Positions 7,432-14,992 of a stretch of 64,000 bases of DNA are shown one piece after another. The notes under the pieces were generated by a model. That model had not been told where the DNA came from. It worked only from the letters and a program-made list of their open reading frames with translations, and ran no database searches. Source of the stretch: Zoogloea sp041914405 (GTDB lineage: Bacteria; Pseudomonadota; Gammaproteobacteria; Burkholderiales; Rhodocyclaceae); the NCBI RefSeq assembly GCF_041914405.1, contig NZ_JAYSDK010000015.1:1-64000 (forward strand). Reading direction: 5' to 3'. The translations under genes were made by a program, and so were the position numbers. The first letter of the stretch is position 1; each line of letters begins with the position of its first letter.

Positions 7432-8784
7432 TCAGAACTGGTAGCCAATACCCAGGTTCAGGCGATCGCGGGTGCGATCCAGCTGGAAGCGCTGCACGTC
7501 GGCCTTCAGGACTACGTTGTCGCCGACACGCAGGTTGGCGCCGACGGTGACCACCTTCTCGTCACGCTGGGAGTCGGCTTCCAGGCCCGCCGGCATGGCG
7601 GCGTAATTGGCCGCCGTGTTGAACACCTCGTAGCGCGCGAAGGGGCTCAGACGGTATTCGCCGCCTTCCCACAGCTTGTAGGCAGCCTGGGTGTACCAGC
7701 CATAGAAGGACTTGGGCACCAGGGTACCGCCGGCAAACTGCAGGTTGAACTGGCTGGTGTCGGTAATGGCGCCGCGGGCGTAGAGGGCGGCCAGATCCCA
7801 CTTGCCGGGGGTCCAGCGCGCGTGGGCATCCCACAGGGTCACACGGGCGTCCGGGGCGTACAGGCCGGCCTTGGTGCTGTCGGCAGCGGTGTTCTTGTGG
7901 GAGACCTTGCCGGAGAAAACGCCGGCGCCCACGTCCAGGCCGGGCGTGCCGCGCCAGCTGACGGCGCCGTAGGCCGACAGGTTGTTGGCCTTGGCGAGCT
8001 GGCCTTCCTGATGCAGAGCGCCCAGCGGCGACTCCTTGCCTTCGCTGCTGGTGCCATCCCACTTGTTTAGGTCAAAGCCGCTGGTCAGGCCGACGTCCCA
8101 GCGCAGGCCGGCGTCGGTCACGCCAAAGGCGGACATGCCAACTTCGCGCCAGGTGGTCGGGATGATGGCTGTCTCGACGAAATTGCGCTCAACACCGTAG
8201 TAGGAGGTCGGCTCGTGGCTCAGGTTCATGAAGCCGAGAGGGATCAGGAACAGGCCACCCTTGAGGCCGACGTTGTCGTTGAGGCGGTGTTCTACGTAGA
8301 TCTGCTCGACCTCGACTTCACCTTGGTCGTCGGCCGAGGCGATGGCGTGCTCGAACTCGAATTCGGTGACGATGCGGGTCCGCTCCGAGGCTTGGTGCGT
8401 GATGCCGATAACTGCCCGGCGTACATCCATCTTGGTGTTGCTCTGGTCGCGGAAGGGGCGGTTGTAATTGACTTCGCCGTAACCGAAGAAGCTGGTCTGG
8501 CCACTGGAGTTGCTGACGGCCAGGGGCGCCTGATAGGCCTGGGCTGGTGCCGAGGCAGGGCTCGGGACGGCAACCGGTGCCGGAGTTGCAGAAGTGGTGG
8601 TGGCTGCGACAGGGGCCTGGCTGGCCGTTGCCTGGGCCTTGACGGTTTTCAGCTCAGCCTTGACGGCTTCGAGCTCGGCGGCGAGGCGTTCGAGCCTGGC
8701 CATCAGTTCCGCGTCGGTTGCGGCATGGGCGCTGCCAGTGGCAAACAGGGCCGCGAGGGCCAGACAGATCGGGGTGCTCTTCAT
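7432..8784 (-). CDS. Outer-membrane porin with N-terminal coiled coil (OprO/OprP-like)
   Basis: The 450-residue protein has a clear signal peptide (MKSTPICLALAALFATGSAHA), then a short coiled coil (ELMARLERLAAELEAVKAELKTVKAQ region) and an Ala/Pro/Thr linker. The beta-barrel has many alternating aromatic strands and the family segments SFFGYGEVNYNRP and RRAVIGITHQ, ending in a C-terminal aromatic (GYQF) as expected for BAM substrates. GGAGAA lies 7-8 nt before ATG 8784, which fixes the start. Phosphate-selective porins share this architecture, but the substrate cannot be read from sequence. Its neighbours suggest a role in this redox cluster. Confidence 0.85.
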   Translation of the reverse strand: MKSTPICLALAALFATGSAHAATDAELMARLERLAAELEAVKAELKTVKAQATASQAPVAATTTSATPAPVAVPSPASAPAQAYQAPLAVSNSSGQTSFFGYGEVNYNRPFRDQSNTKMDVRRAVIGITHQASERTRIVTEFEFEHAIASADDQGEVEVEQIYVEHRLNDNVGLKGGLFLIPLGFMNLSHEPTSYYGVERNFVETAIIPTTWREVGMSAFGVTDAGLRWDVGLTSGFDLNKWDGTSSEGKESPLGALHQEGQLAKANNLSAYGAVSWRGTPGLDVGAGVFSGKVSHKNTAADSTKAGLYAPDARVTLWDAHARWTPGKWDLAALYARGAITDTSQFNLQFAGGTLVPKSFYGWYTQAAYKLWEGGEYRLSPFARYEVFNTAANYAAMPAGLEADSQRDEKVVTVGANLRVGDNVVLKADVQRFQLDRTRDRLNLGIGYQF

Positions 8785-8837
8785 CGTCGTTTCTCCGGAA
8801 TCGGCAAGCAGGCTTGAATGTGGAAGTCGGTATCGGC

Positions 8838-10028
8838 TCAGGGGATGTAGCCGTCGGTCAGCGTGTTCAGGAAGCTCACCAGGTCGGCGATCTCGCTCTC
8901 GGTCAGGGCTGGGGTGTCGCCAGGTTTGCGGTTGTACGGCACTTCGACGGTATTCACGTTCTTGCGGTAGGCGGCGGGCAGATCGTTGAATTTCTGCACG
9001 ATGCCGCTGGCGTCGGTCGGGTACCACTCCTCTGGGTTGGTATCCCGGCGAACGTAGAAGCGGACCGCATCGGTGAGGGTCTTGAGGGCGCCGTTGTGAA
9101 AGTAGGGGCCGGTCTTGGCGATGTTGCGCAGGGTTGGTACCCGGAACGCGCCGCACAGGTCGGTCCGGGGGGACAGATCGGTACGCACCGGGCCGCACAG
9201 GCCGAGGTCGTAGTAGCTGGCGTCGGCGTTGGCCCTGATGTCCATATTCCGGGGCACGCCGAGGGTGTCGTAGGTGAAGTCGGTGAATAGCGGGGGATGG
9301 CCGTCGGCGGCGGTGCCGACGTGGCAGGCGGTGCAGTTACCCTTGTTCGGGTCGTTGAACAGGGCCCAGCCGCGCATCTCGGCGTCGGTGAGCTGGACTT
9401 TGCCGGAGAGCCACAGGTCGAATTTGCTGCTGAACGGCGCGAAGTCGGCGTCTTCCAACTGGTACTGCTGGAGCGCGTACTGCAGGCGGGCAAAGGCGTC
9501 GGCGGGGCGGTTGAAGATGTCGCTGCCGAAGACCTTCATGAATTCGGCAGCATTGGTAGAGCGCTTGAGCTTGGCCACTACGTCGTCGGCGCTGGTGTTG
9601 GCCATTTCGTTCGGGTTGAGGAGAGGGCCCGAGGCTTGGTCGCCGAGGGTGTTGGCGCGGCCGTCCCAGGTGAAGCCGCCGGTGGGCGTGCCATCCTTGG
9701 CGAAGTAGAAGGCCGTGTTGAACTTGAGGTATTTGAGTGACGGGGCCTGGCGTCCTGCTTCGTGGCCGGCATCCGCGCCGGCTGGCACCGAACGGGTGTC
9801 TGCGGCAGCGTAGTGGTTGGCCTTGTCGTGGCAAGTGGCGCAGGACATGGCGCCGGTGCTGGACAGGATCGGGTCGTTGAACAGCTTTTCGCCGAGTTGG
9901 GCTGCTGCGGACAAGCCGCTGGCGCTGTCTGTCCCGACCCCCCCGCTGCTTCCTCCTCCACCTCCGCCGCAGGCTGGGAGAAGCAGGGTCATGAACAGGG
10001 ATAGGGTAATCCGGGCGAGGCGGTGCAT
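8838..10028 (-). CDS. Diheme cytochrome c peroxidase / MauG-family lipoprotein
   Basis: The 396-residue protein has a lipobox (LLLPAC, Cys20), then a Gly/Ser-rich linker and two c-type haem sites: CATCH (C63-H67) and CTACH (about 231-235). The block FRVPTLRNIAKTGPYFHNGALKTL is typical of the CcpA/MauG superfamily, which reduces H2O2 or oxidises protein substrates using two haems. ATG 10028 has GGAG just upstream. It is the first gene of the leftward cluster. Whether it is a peroxidase or a MauG-like oxidase is not clear. Confidence 0.88.
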   Translation of the reverse strand: MHRLARITLSLFMTLLLPACGGGGGGSSGGVGTDSASGLSAAAQLGEKLFNDPILSSTGAMSCATCHDKANHYAAADTRSVPAGADAGHEAGRQAPSLKYLKFNTAFYFAKDGTPTGGFTWDGRANTLGDQASGPLLNPNEMANTSADDVVAKLKRSTNAAEFMKVFGSDIFNRPADAFARLQYALQQYQLEDADFAPFSSKFDLWLSGKVQLTDAEMRGWALFNDPNKGNCTACHVGTAADGHPPLFTDFTYDTLGVPRNMDIRANADASYYDLGLCGPVRTDLSPRTDLCGAFRVPTLRNIAKTGPYFHNGALKTLTDAVRFYVRRDTNPEEWYPTDASGIVQKFNDLPAAYRKNVNTVEVPYNRKPGDTPALTESEIADLVSFLNTLTDGYIP

Positions 10029-10154
10029 CGAAGGGCTCCAGTCAGTCGGCATCGGCGATGAACCTGGGCGGCATGCAGGCCGTCAGGTTGTCTCCTTTTC
10101 GCTGGCTGGCTGGGCGAAATGAACCGCGTGGCTGGCTTGCGTGCGAATGAAAAA

Positions 10155-10188
10155 ATAGGATTCATTCGCAAATGAGAATGAATCCTAT
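10155..10188 (-). promoter_or_regulatory. Perfect 13-bp palindrome upstream of the diheme peroxidase (Fur-like operator or terminator)
   Basis: ATAGGATTCATTC (10155-10167) and GAATGAATCCTAT (10176-10188) are exact inverted repeats around an 8-nt spacer. The centre contains AAATGAGAAT, which resembles a Fur-box half site. Read leftward the hairpin is followed by six T, so it could instead terminate the lipoprotein gene at 10275-10922. Both roles could coexist. The rest of the 10029-10274 gap shows no gene. Confidence 0.55.
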
Positions 10189-10274
10189 GTTACGGCTGAT
10201 GCCCGAAATGGTCAATGCCCCTGACCTGAATAGGGTGTTTTATGCCGTCTGGAGAGCGGTGTGCGGGACCTTTT

Positions 10275-10922
10275 TTAGTTGGGGGGAAGCAGTCTTCCGT
10301 CCTTGAGGTGCTTGCCGAGCAGGTCGATCAGTTCGTCCACAAGGCGAATGGAAGATTCGGGATTGACCGATTCGGTGACCGCCGACCACACCGGTTTGGC
10401 ATCAGGCAATCGGTACAGCAGGGTCTCGACGACGACCCGGGTGGTCTCGACGGTGTAGCCGGGGGTTTCGTAGGAGTACGGGTAGTAGCTCAGGAAGGGG
10501 CTGTAGTAGGGCCGATAGTAGGGCCCCATCCGCCAGAACAAGGGATCGTGGCCGAAATGGGTTTGCGGGGGGACGATGGTTTGCGACTTGTCCACGGACA
10601 CCAAGCGGGCGACCAGGGCGGTGTCGAAACCCTCGGCTACCAAGCGTTGGCGAATGCTATCGGCTTCGGGTGTGGGCGCCAGTTCAAGCAGATGTCCGGC
10701 GCTGGCCTGCACGCTCCTGGGCATGCGCTGGACGATACGGTTCTCGGCCATCTTGCGCAGGTTATCGTCGTCCTTCGCGGATACGAAGACTGCAATCTTG
10801 TGAGGAATGGCGTTGGGTGTGCCTGCATCCCGCCAACTGGATTTGATGGTGCTGGTCGAGCAGCCGGCGAGCAGGAAAATACACATGTAAAGCGTCAGCA
10901 CGGATAGGAAACGAAGACGCAT
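10275..10922 (-). CDS. Lipoprotein of unknown function
   Basis: The 215-residue protein starts MRLRFLSVLTLYMCIFLLAGC, a signal peptide with a clear lipobox (Cys21). It continues TSTIKSSWRDAG, a start common in small outer-membrane lipoproteins. The middle is Tyr/Pro-rich (YYRPYYSPFLSYYPYSYE). The C-terminus has a conserved-looking segment (KPVWSAVTESVNPESSIRLVDELIDLLGKHLKDGRLL), reminiscent of DUF4136-type proteins, but I do not assign a family. It lies 63 nt downstream of dnaE2 on the same strand and could be cotranscribed in the SOS response. Confidence 0.8.
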   Translation of the reverse strand: MRLRFLSVLTLYMCIFLLAGCSTSTIKSSWRDAGTPNAIPHKIAVFVSAKDDDNLRKMAENRIVQRMPRSVQASAGHLLELAPTPEADSIRQRLVAEGFDTALVARLVSVDKSQTIVPPQTHFGHDPLFWRMGPYYRPYYSPFLSYYPYSYETPGYTVETTRVVVETLLYRLPDAKPVWSAVTESVNPESSIRLVDELIDLLGKHLKDGRLLPPN

Positions 10923-10985
10923 GAAGGACTCCGAAGGCGGTGGGAATTCGTGTGTATGCCTGAGACCGCCGAACAGCAGCAGGAT

Positions 10986-13900
10986 TCAATGAAAATCCCG
11001 GCTTCTTGGGGCGAGCTGACCCAGCAGCGCTGAGCGGTCTACGACCCGTTTGGCGTGCAGGTGCACCACCTTGTCCTGGCGGACGATCTGTCCATACACG
11101 CCGAGCAAGCGGGTGCCCAGCAGGATGCGTCTTTCGGCTTCCAGGAGTTCGGGGCGGACGATGACGTTGATCCAGCCGGTTTCGTCCTCGATGGTGACGA
11201 ACATCGTGCCTTTGGCCGTGCCCGGACGCTGGCGGCAGGTGACGATGCCGGCTGCTCGGGCCAGCTTTCGGTCCGGGCAGTTGGAGATTTCTGCTGCGGT
11301 CAGAAAGCGTTCGGCCCGTAAGCGGGAGCGCAGGAAGAGCAGTGGATGCCGGCCCAGGCTGAAACCCAGGTGCGCGTAGTCGGCGATCAGGTCCTGAGTT
11401 TCGCTGGGGGCGGGCAGGGGCAGCCGGTCGTCCGCCAGCGGCGCCTGGTGGAGCAGGCCGGGGGCGGAGTGAGCGCCGCTGGCGTCCCACCAAGCCTGGC
11501 GCCGGTGGCCGGCCAGGCTGGCGAGGGCGCCGGCGGAGGCCAGCGCGCGGAGCTCTCCGGGATCGAGTCCGGCCCGGCGTGTCAGATCGTCCACCGACAG
11601 GAAGGCGCTATCCTGCCTGGCAACGACGATGCGCTCCGCAGCGGCGGCGTTGAAGCCCTTGACGAGGCGCAGACCGAGGCGGGCGGCGGGGATATCCGGG
11701 GCGTTGCTGGAGGGCTCCTGGGTGCACTCCCAGTCGCTGGTGCCGACATCGGCCGGGCGGACTTCGACCCCATGACGCCGGGCGTCCTGGATCAGCTGGG
11801 AAGGTCCGTAGAAGCCCATCGGCTGGCTGTTGAGCAGACCGCACAGGAAGGCCGCCGGCTCGAAACGCTTGAGCCAGGCGGAGACATAGACCAGCAGCGC
11901 GAAGCTGGCAGCGTGGGATTCCGGAAAGCCGTAGCTGCCGAAGCCCTGGATCTGCCGGCACAGCGCCTCGGCGAATTCCGGGGGATATCCTCCTGCGAGC
12001 ATGCCGGCCGTCAGGCGCGCCTGGTAGTGCTGCAGGTCGCCCTTGCGTCCCCAAGCGCCCATGGAGCGGCGCAGTTGATCCGCATCGCCAGGGCTGAAGC
12101 CGGCGGCGACCATCGCCAGCTGCATTACCTGTTCCTGGAAGATCGGCACGCCGTAGGTACGGGACAGGACCGGCTCGATTTCCGGCCGTGGATAGTCGAT
12201 GGGTTCCAAGCGGGCCGCCTTTTCCCGCGCCTGCAGGTAGGGGTGGACCATGCCGCCCTGGATCGGCCCGGGCCGGACGATGGCCACCTCGACGACCAGG
12301 TCGTAGTAGGTGCGGGGCCTCAGGCGCGGCAGCATGCTCATCTGGGCCCGGGACTCTACCTGGAAGACGCCCATGGCGTCGGCTTCGCAGAGCATGTCGT
12401 AGACGGGAGCTTGCTCCCGCGGGATATCCTCAACCGCAAAGGACTGACCACGCCAGCGGGAGATGAGATCCAGGCTGCGGCGGATCGCCGAGAGCATGCC
12501 GAGGGCCAGCACGTCCACCTTAAGCAGTCCCAGGGTTTCCAGATCGTCCTTGTCCCACTGGATGACGGTGCGATCGGCCATGGCGGCGTTTTCCACCGGA
12601 ACCAGTTCGGCCAGCGGGCCGCGGGAAATCACGAAGCCGCCTACGTGCTGGGACAGGTGACGGGGAAAGCCGACGAGCGTGTTGGCGAGTTCGAGCAGCA
12701 ACTGCGTGCGCGGCGCGTCCGGATCGAGGCCGGCTTCGCGCAGGCGCTCCGGTGCCACCCGGCTGCCGTCCCACCAGGCCAGGCGGCGGCTGAGCTGTTC
12801 AAGTTGGCCGAGGTCGAAGCCGAGGGCACGGCCCACGTCACGCAGGGCGCTGCGGGGACGGTAGCGGATCACCGTGGCGGCCAAGGCGGCCCGGTCCCGA
12901 CCGTACTTGTTGTAGATGTACTGGATGATCTCTTCACGCCGGTCGTGCTCGAAGTCCACGTCGATGTCGGGTGGCTCCCGGCGTTCTTTGGACACGAAGC
13001 GCTCGAAGAGCAGATGCCCTTCCTCCGGTTTGACCTCGGTGATGCCCAGCGCGTAACACACCACCGAGTTGGCCGCCGAACCGCGCCCCTGGCACAGGAT
13101 CTTCTTGCTACGGGCGAAGCGGACGATGTCCTCAACGGTGAGGAAGAAGGCCTCGTACTTGAGGTCGATGATCAGCGCGAGCTCCTTGTCGGCCTGGGCG
13201 CGGATGTCGGCAGGAACCTGATCCCGACCGTGTGTGGCTGGTGGGTAGCGGCGCCGCAGGCCGGCGTCCACCAGCGCGCGTAGATGGGATCCCGCCGTGG
13301 CGCCGGGGGGCACGATTTCATCCGGGTATTGATACCCCAGTTCGCCGAGCGGACAGTGGCAGCGGGCGGCAATCACCAATGTTTCGGCCAGCCACTCAGG
13401 CGGGTGGCGGCGGGCCAGGCGCTGGCGGCTCTGCAGGTGGAGTTCGGCATTGGCGGCCAGCCGGTAGCCGGCCTCGTCGAGGCTGCAATGATGGCGCAGT
13501 GCACTCAACACATCGGCCACGGGCTGGCGTGACGGGTGGTGCATCAAGGGCGCGCAGGTGCTGGCGACTGGGATGCCAGCAGTATGCGCTGCTTCGGCGA
13601 TCCACGCCTGCCGGCTGTGGTCGTCGGGCCCCATCGGGAAGAGGGCGGCGATCCAGGCTCTGTCGGGGAAGAGGGCGGCCAGCCAGCCGGCGTCATCCGT
13701 GAGCGTGGTGGAGGTGGTGTCCGGCGGAATCAGCAGGGCCAGGCAACTGTTGAGACCGCCACGCAGATCGTGCCGATGCAGCCGGTACTGGCCCTTTTCT
13801 GTTGCCAGCCGGCCGCGGCTGATGAGGCGGCACAGCTGGCCGTAGCCCTCCCGGTTTTCGGCGAGCAGCACGAGCTGCGGGCCGTCCTCGAGCTGGATGC

Positions 13901-14120
13901 GGGTGCCGACGATCAGCTGCAGCCGTTCCTTGTTTGCCTGCCAGGCCGCGTAAGCCCGCACGACGCCGGCCATGGAGCATTCGTCGGCCAACGCCAGTGC
14001 GGTATAGCCGAGGGCTGCGGCCTGTTCTACGAGCTCCTCTGGATGCGAAGCGCCGGTCTGGAAACTGAAGTTGGAGCGGGCACAGAGTTCGGCAAAAGCG
14101 GGATGATCCTGTTGGGGCAT
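10986..14120 (-). CDS. dnaE2: Error-prone DNA polymerase DnaE2 (ImuC)
   Basis: The 1044-residue C-family polymerase performs damage-induced mutagenic translesion synthesis. An N-terminal PHP domain (FAELCARSNFSFQTGASHPEELV) precedes the polymerase core with GRGSAANS and the catalytic PDIDVDFEHDRREE motif (about 383-392). A helix-hairpin-helix and a C-terminal OB fold follow (WINVIVRPE). Its length and lack of a tau-binding tail separate it from replicative DnaE1. A near-perfect LexA operator touches the start codon. Unlike the usual imuA-imuB-dnaE2 cassette, no imuA or imuB flanks it. Confidence 0.96.
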   Translation of the reverse strand: MPQQDHPAFAELCARSNFSFQTGASHPEELVEQAAALGYTALALADECSMAGVVRAYAAWQANKERLQLIVGTRIQLEDGPQLVLLAENREGYGQLCRLISRGRLATEKGQYRLHRHDLRGGLNSCLALLIPPDTTSTTLTDDAGWLAALFPDRAWIAALFPMGPDDHSRQAWIAEAAHTAGIPVASTCAPLMHHPSRQPVADVLSALRHHCSLDEAGYRLAANAELHLQSRQRLARRHPPEWLAETLVIAARCHCPLGELGYQYPDEIVPPGATAGSHLRALVDAGLRRRYPPATHGRDQVPADIRAQADKELALIIDLKYEAFFLTVEDIVRFARSKKILCQGRGSAANSVVCYALGITEVKPEEGHLLFERFVSKERREPPDIDVDFEHDRREEIIQYIYNKYGRDRAALAATVIRYRPRSALRDVGRALGFDLGQLEQLSRRLAWWDGSRVAPERLREAGLDPDAPRTQLLLELANTLVGFPRHLSQHVGGFVISRGPLAELVPVENAAMADRTVIQWDKDDLETLGLLKVDVLALGMLSAIRRSLDLISRWRGQSFAVEDIPREQAPVYDMLCEADAMGVFQVESRAQMSMLPRLRPRTYYDLVVEVAIVRPGPIQGGMVHPYLQAREKAARLEPIDYPRPEIEPVLSRTYGVPIFQEQVMQLAMVAAGFSPGDADQLRRSMGAWGRKGDLQHYQARLTAGMLAGGYPPEFAEALCRQIQGFGSYGFPESHAASFALLVYVSAWLKRFEPAAFLCGLLNSQPMGFYGPSQLIQDARRHGVEVRPADVGTSDWECTQEPSSNAPDIPAARLGLRLVKGFNAAAAERIVVARQDSAFLSVDDLTRRAGLDPGELRALASAGALASLAGHRRQAWWDASGAHSAPGLLHQAPLADDRLPLPAPSETQDLIADYAHLGFSLGRHPLLFLRSRLRAERFLTAAEISNCPDRKLARAAGIVTCRQRPGTAKGTMFVTIEDETGWINVIVRPELLEAERRILLGTRLLGVYGQIVRQDKVVHLHAKRVVDRSALLGQLAPRSRDFH

Positions 14121-14150
14121 GAGTTAACTGTATATAAATACAGTTAACTC
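14121..14150 (-). promoter_or_regulatory. LexA (SOS) operator of dnaE2
   Basis: CTGTATATAAATACAG at 14128-14143 fits CTGT-N8-ACAG exactly. It lies inside a larger perfect palindrome with 13-bp arms (GAGTTAACTGTAT / ATACAGTTAACTC). The operator directly abuts the dnaE2 ATG and there is no Shine-Dalgarno. Transcription therefore probably starts at or next to the ATG, giving a leaderless mRNA. Confidence 0.92.
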
Positions 14151-14185
14151 AACAAGCCATACTTCCGCGCTTCAAGACGTGCTCA

Positions 14186-14229
14186 AAAAGAACAGCCCCG
14201 ACACGGCGTGAACCGATGTCGGGGCTGTT
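14186..14229 (-). terminator. Rho-independent terminator of sodB
   Basis: AACAGCCCCGACA and TGTCGGGGCTGTT form a perfect 13-bp stem around a 13-nt loop. Read leftward it is followed by CTTTTT. It lies just past the sodB stop codon. Confidence 0.85.
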
Positions 14230-14285
14230 TCGGGAGCGGCGACCGTGAGGTCGCCGGGCTCCCGGTAGCTGTAGCTGCTTCGCGA

Positions 14286-14873
14286 TCAGGCGAAGTTGGC
14301 GGCAGCGAAGTCCCAGTTGGCCAGGCTGTTCAGGAAGGTTTCCACGAACTTGGGACGGGCATTGCGGTAGTCGATGTAGTAGGCGTGTTCCCACACGTCG
14401 ATGGTCAGCAGGGGCTTGCCTTCGCCGCTCTTCAGCGGGTTGCCGGCAGCACCGGTGTTGACGATGTCGACGGAGCCGTCGGCCTTCTTGACCAGCCAGG
14501 TCCAGCCGGAACCGAAGTTGCCGACGGCGGAAGCCTGGAAGGCCTTCTTGAATTCGTCGAAGGAGCCCCACTTGGCGTTGATGGCGTCAGCCAGCGCGCC
14601 GGCGGGAGCGCCGCCGCCATTCGGCTTGAGGGAGCTCCAGAAGAAGGTGTGGTTCCAGACCTGGGCGGCGTTGTTGTAGATGCCGCCGGCCGGAGCCTTC
14701 AGGAAGGTCTCTTCGACGGACAGGTTTTCGTACTCGGTGCCCGGGATGAGGTTGTTCAGGTTGGTCACATAGGCTTGGTGATGCTTGCCGTAGTGGTATT
14801 CGAAGGTCTCCTCGGAAATATGGGGGACCAGGGCGTTCTTGGCGTAGGGCAGTTCGGGCAGGGTATGAGCCAT
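14286..14873 (-). CDS. sodB: Iron superoxide dismutase
   Basis: This 195-residue cytoplasmic enzyme dismutates superoxide. The metal ligands are visible: His in HYGKHHQAY, His in VWNHTFFW, and Asp/His in DVWEHAYYIDY. Gln in NNAAQVWNHTF is the FeSOD-type residue; MnSOD uses a different Gln position. ATG 14873 has GGAGAAA 5 nt upstream. An IscR-like site lies 24-48 nt upstream and a terminator follows, so the gene is monocistronic. Confidence 0.96.
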   Translation of the reverse strand: MAHTLPELPYAKNALVPHISEETFEYHYGKHHQAYVTNLNNLIPGTEYENLSVEETFLKAPAGGIYNNAAQVWNHTFFWSSLKPNGGGAPAGALADAINAKWGSFDEFKKAFQASAVGNFGSGWTWLVKKADGSVDIVNTGAAGNPLKSGEGKPLLTIDVWEHAYYIDYRNARPKFVETFLNSLANWDFAAANFA

Positions 14874-14896
14874 TTGTTTCTCCGGGGTATAGGAAA

Positions 14897-14921
14897 TTGT
14901 CCGACTATTCTAGTCGGGATT
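14897..14921 (-). promoter_or_regulatory. IscR type-1-like operator upstream of sodB
   Basis: CCGACTA-TTC-TAGTCGG (14901-14917) is a perfect inverted repeat. Read toward sodB, CCCGACTAGAATAGTCGG matches the core of the known IscR type-1 consensus (YYGACTR-N3-YAGTCRR). The outer AT flanks match less well. The distance to the ATG fits a repressor covering the promoter. Confidence 0.6.
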
Positions 14922-14992
14922 GGATTCTCTGCACAATCGGCCTCGGCGTACCTCATCCGGTCGCCGGTTCCACCCGCTATTTTGCACCGCAA

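Noticed and set aside
11346..13283. 645-codon open frame antisense to dnaE2
   Set aside because: The dnaE2 catalytic motifs fix the coding strand; the antisense frame is low-complexity Gly/Ala/Asp/His-rich.
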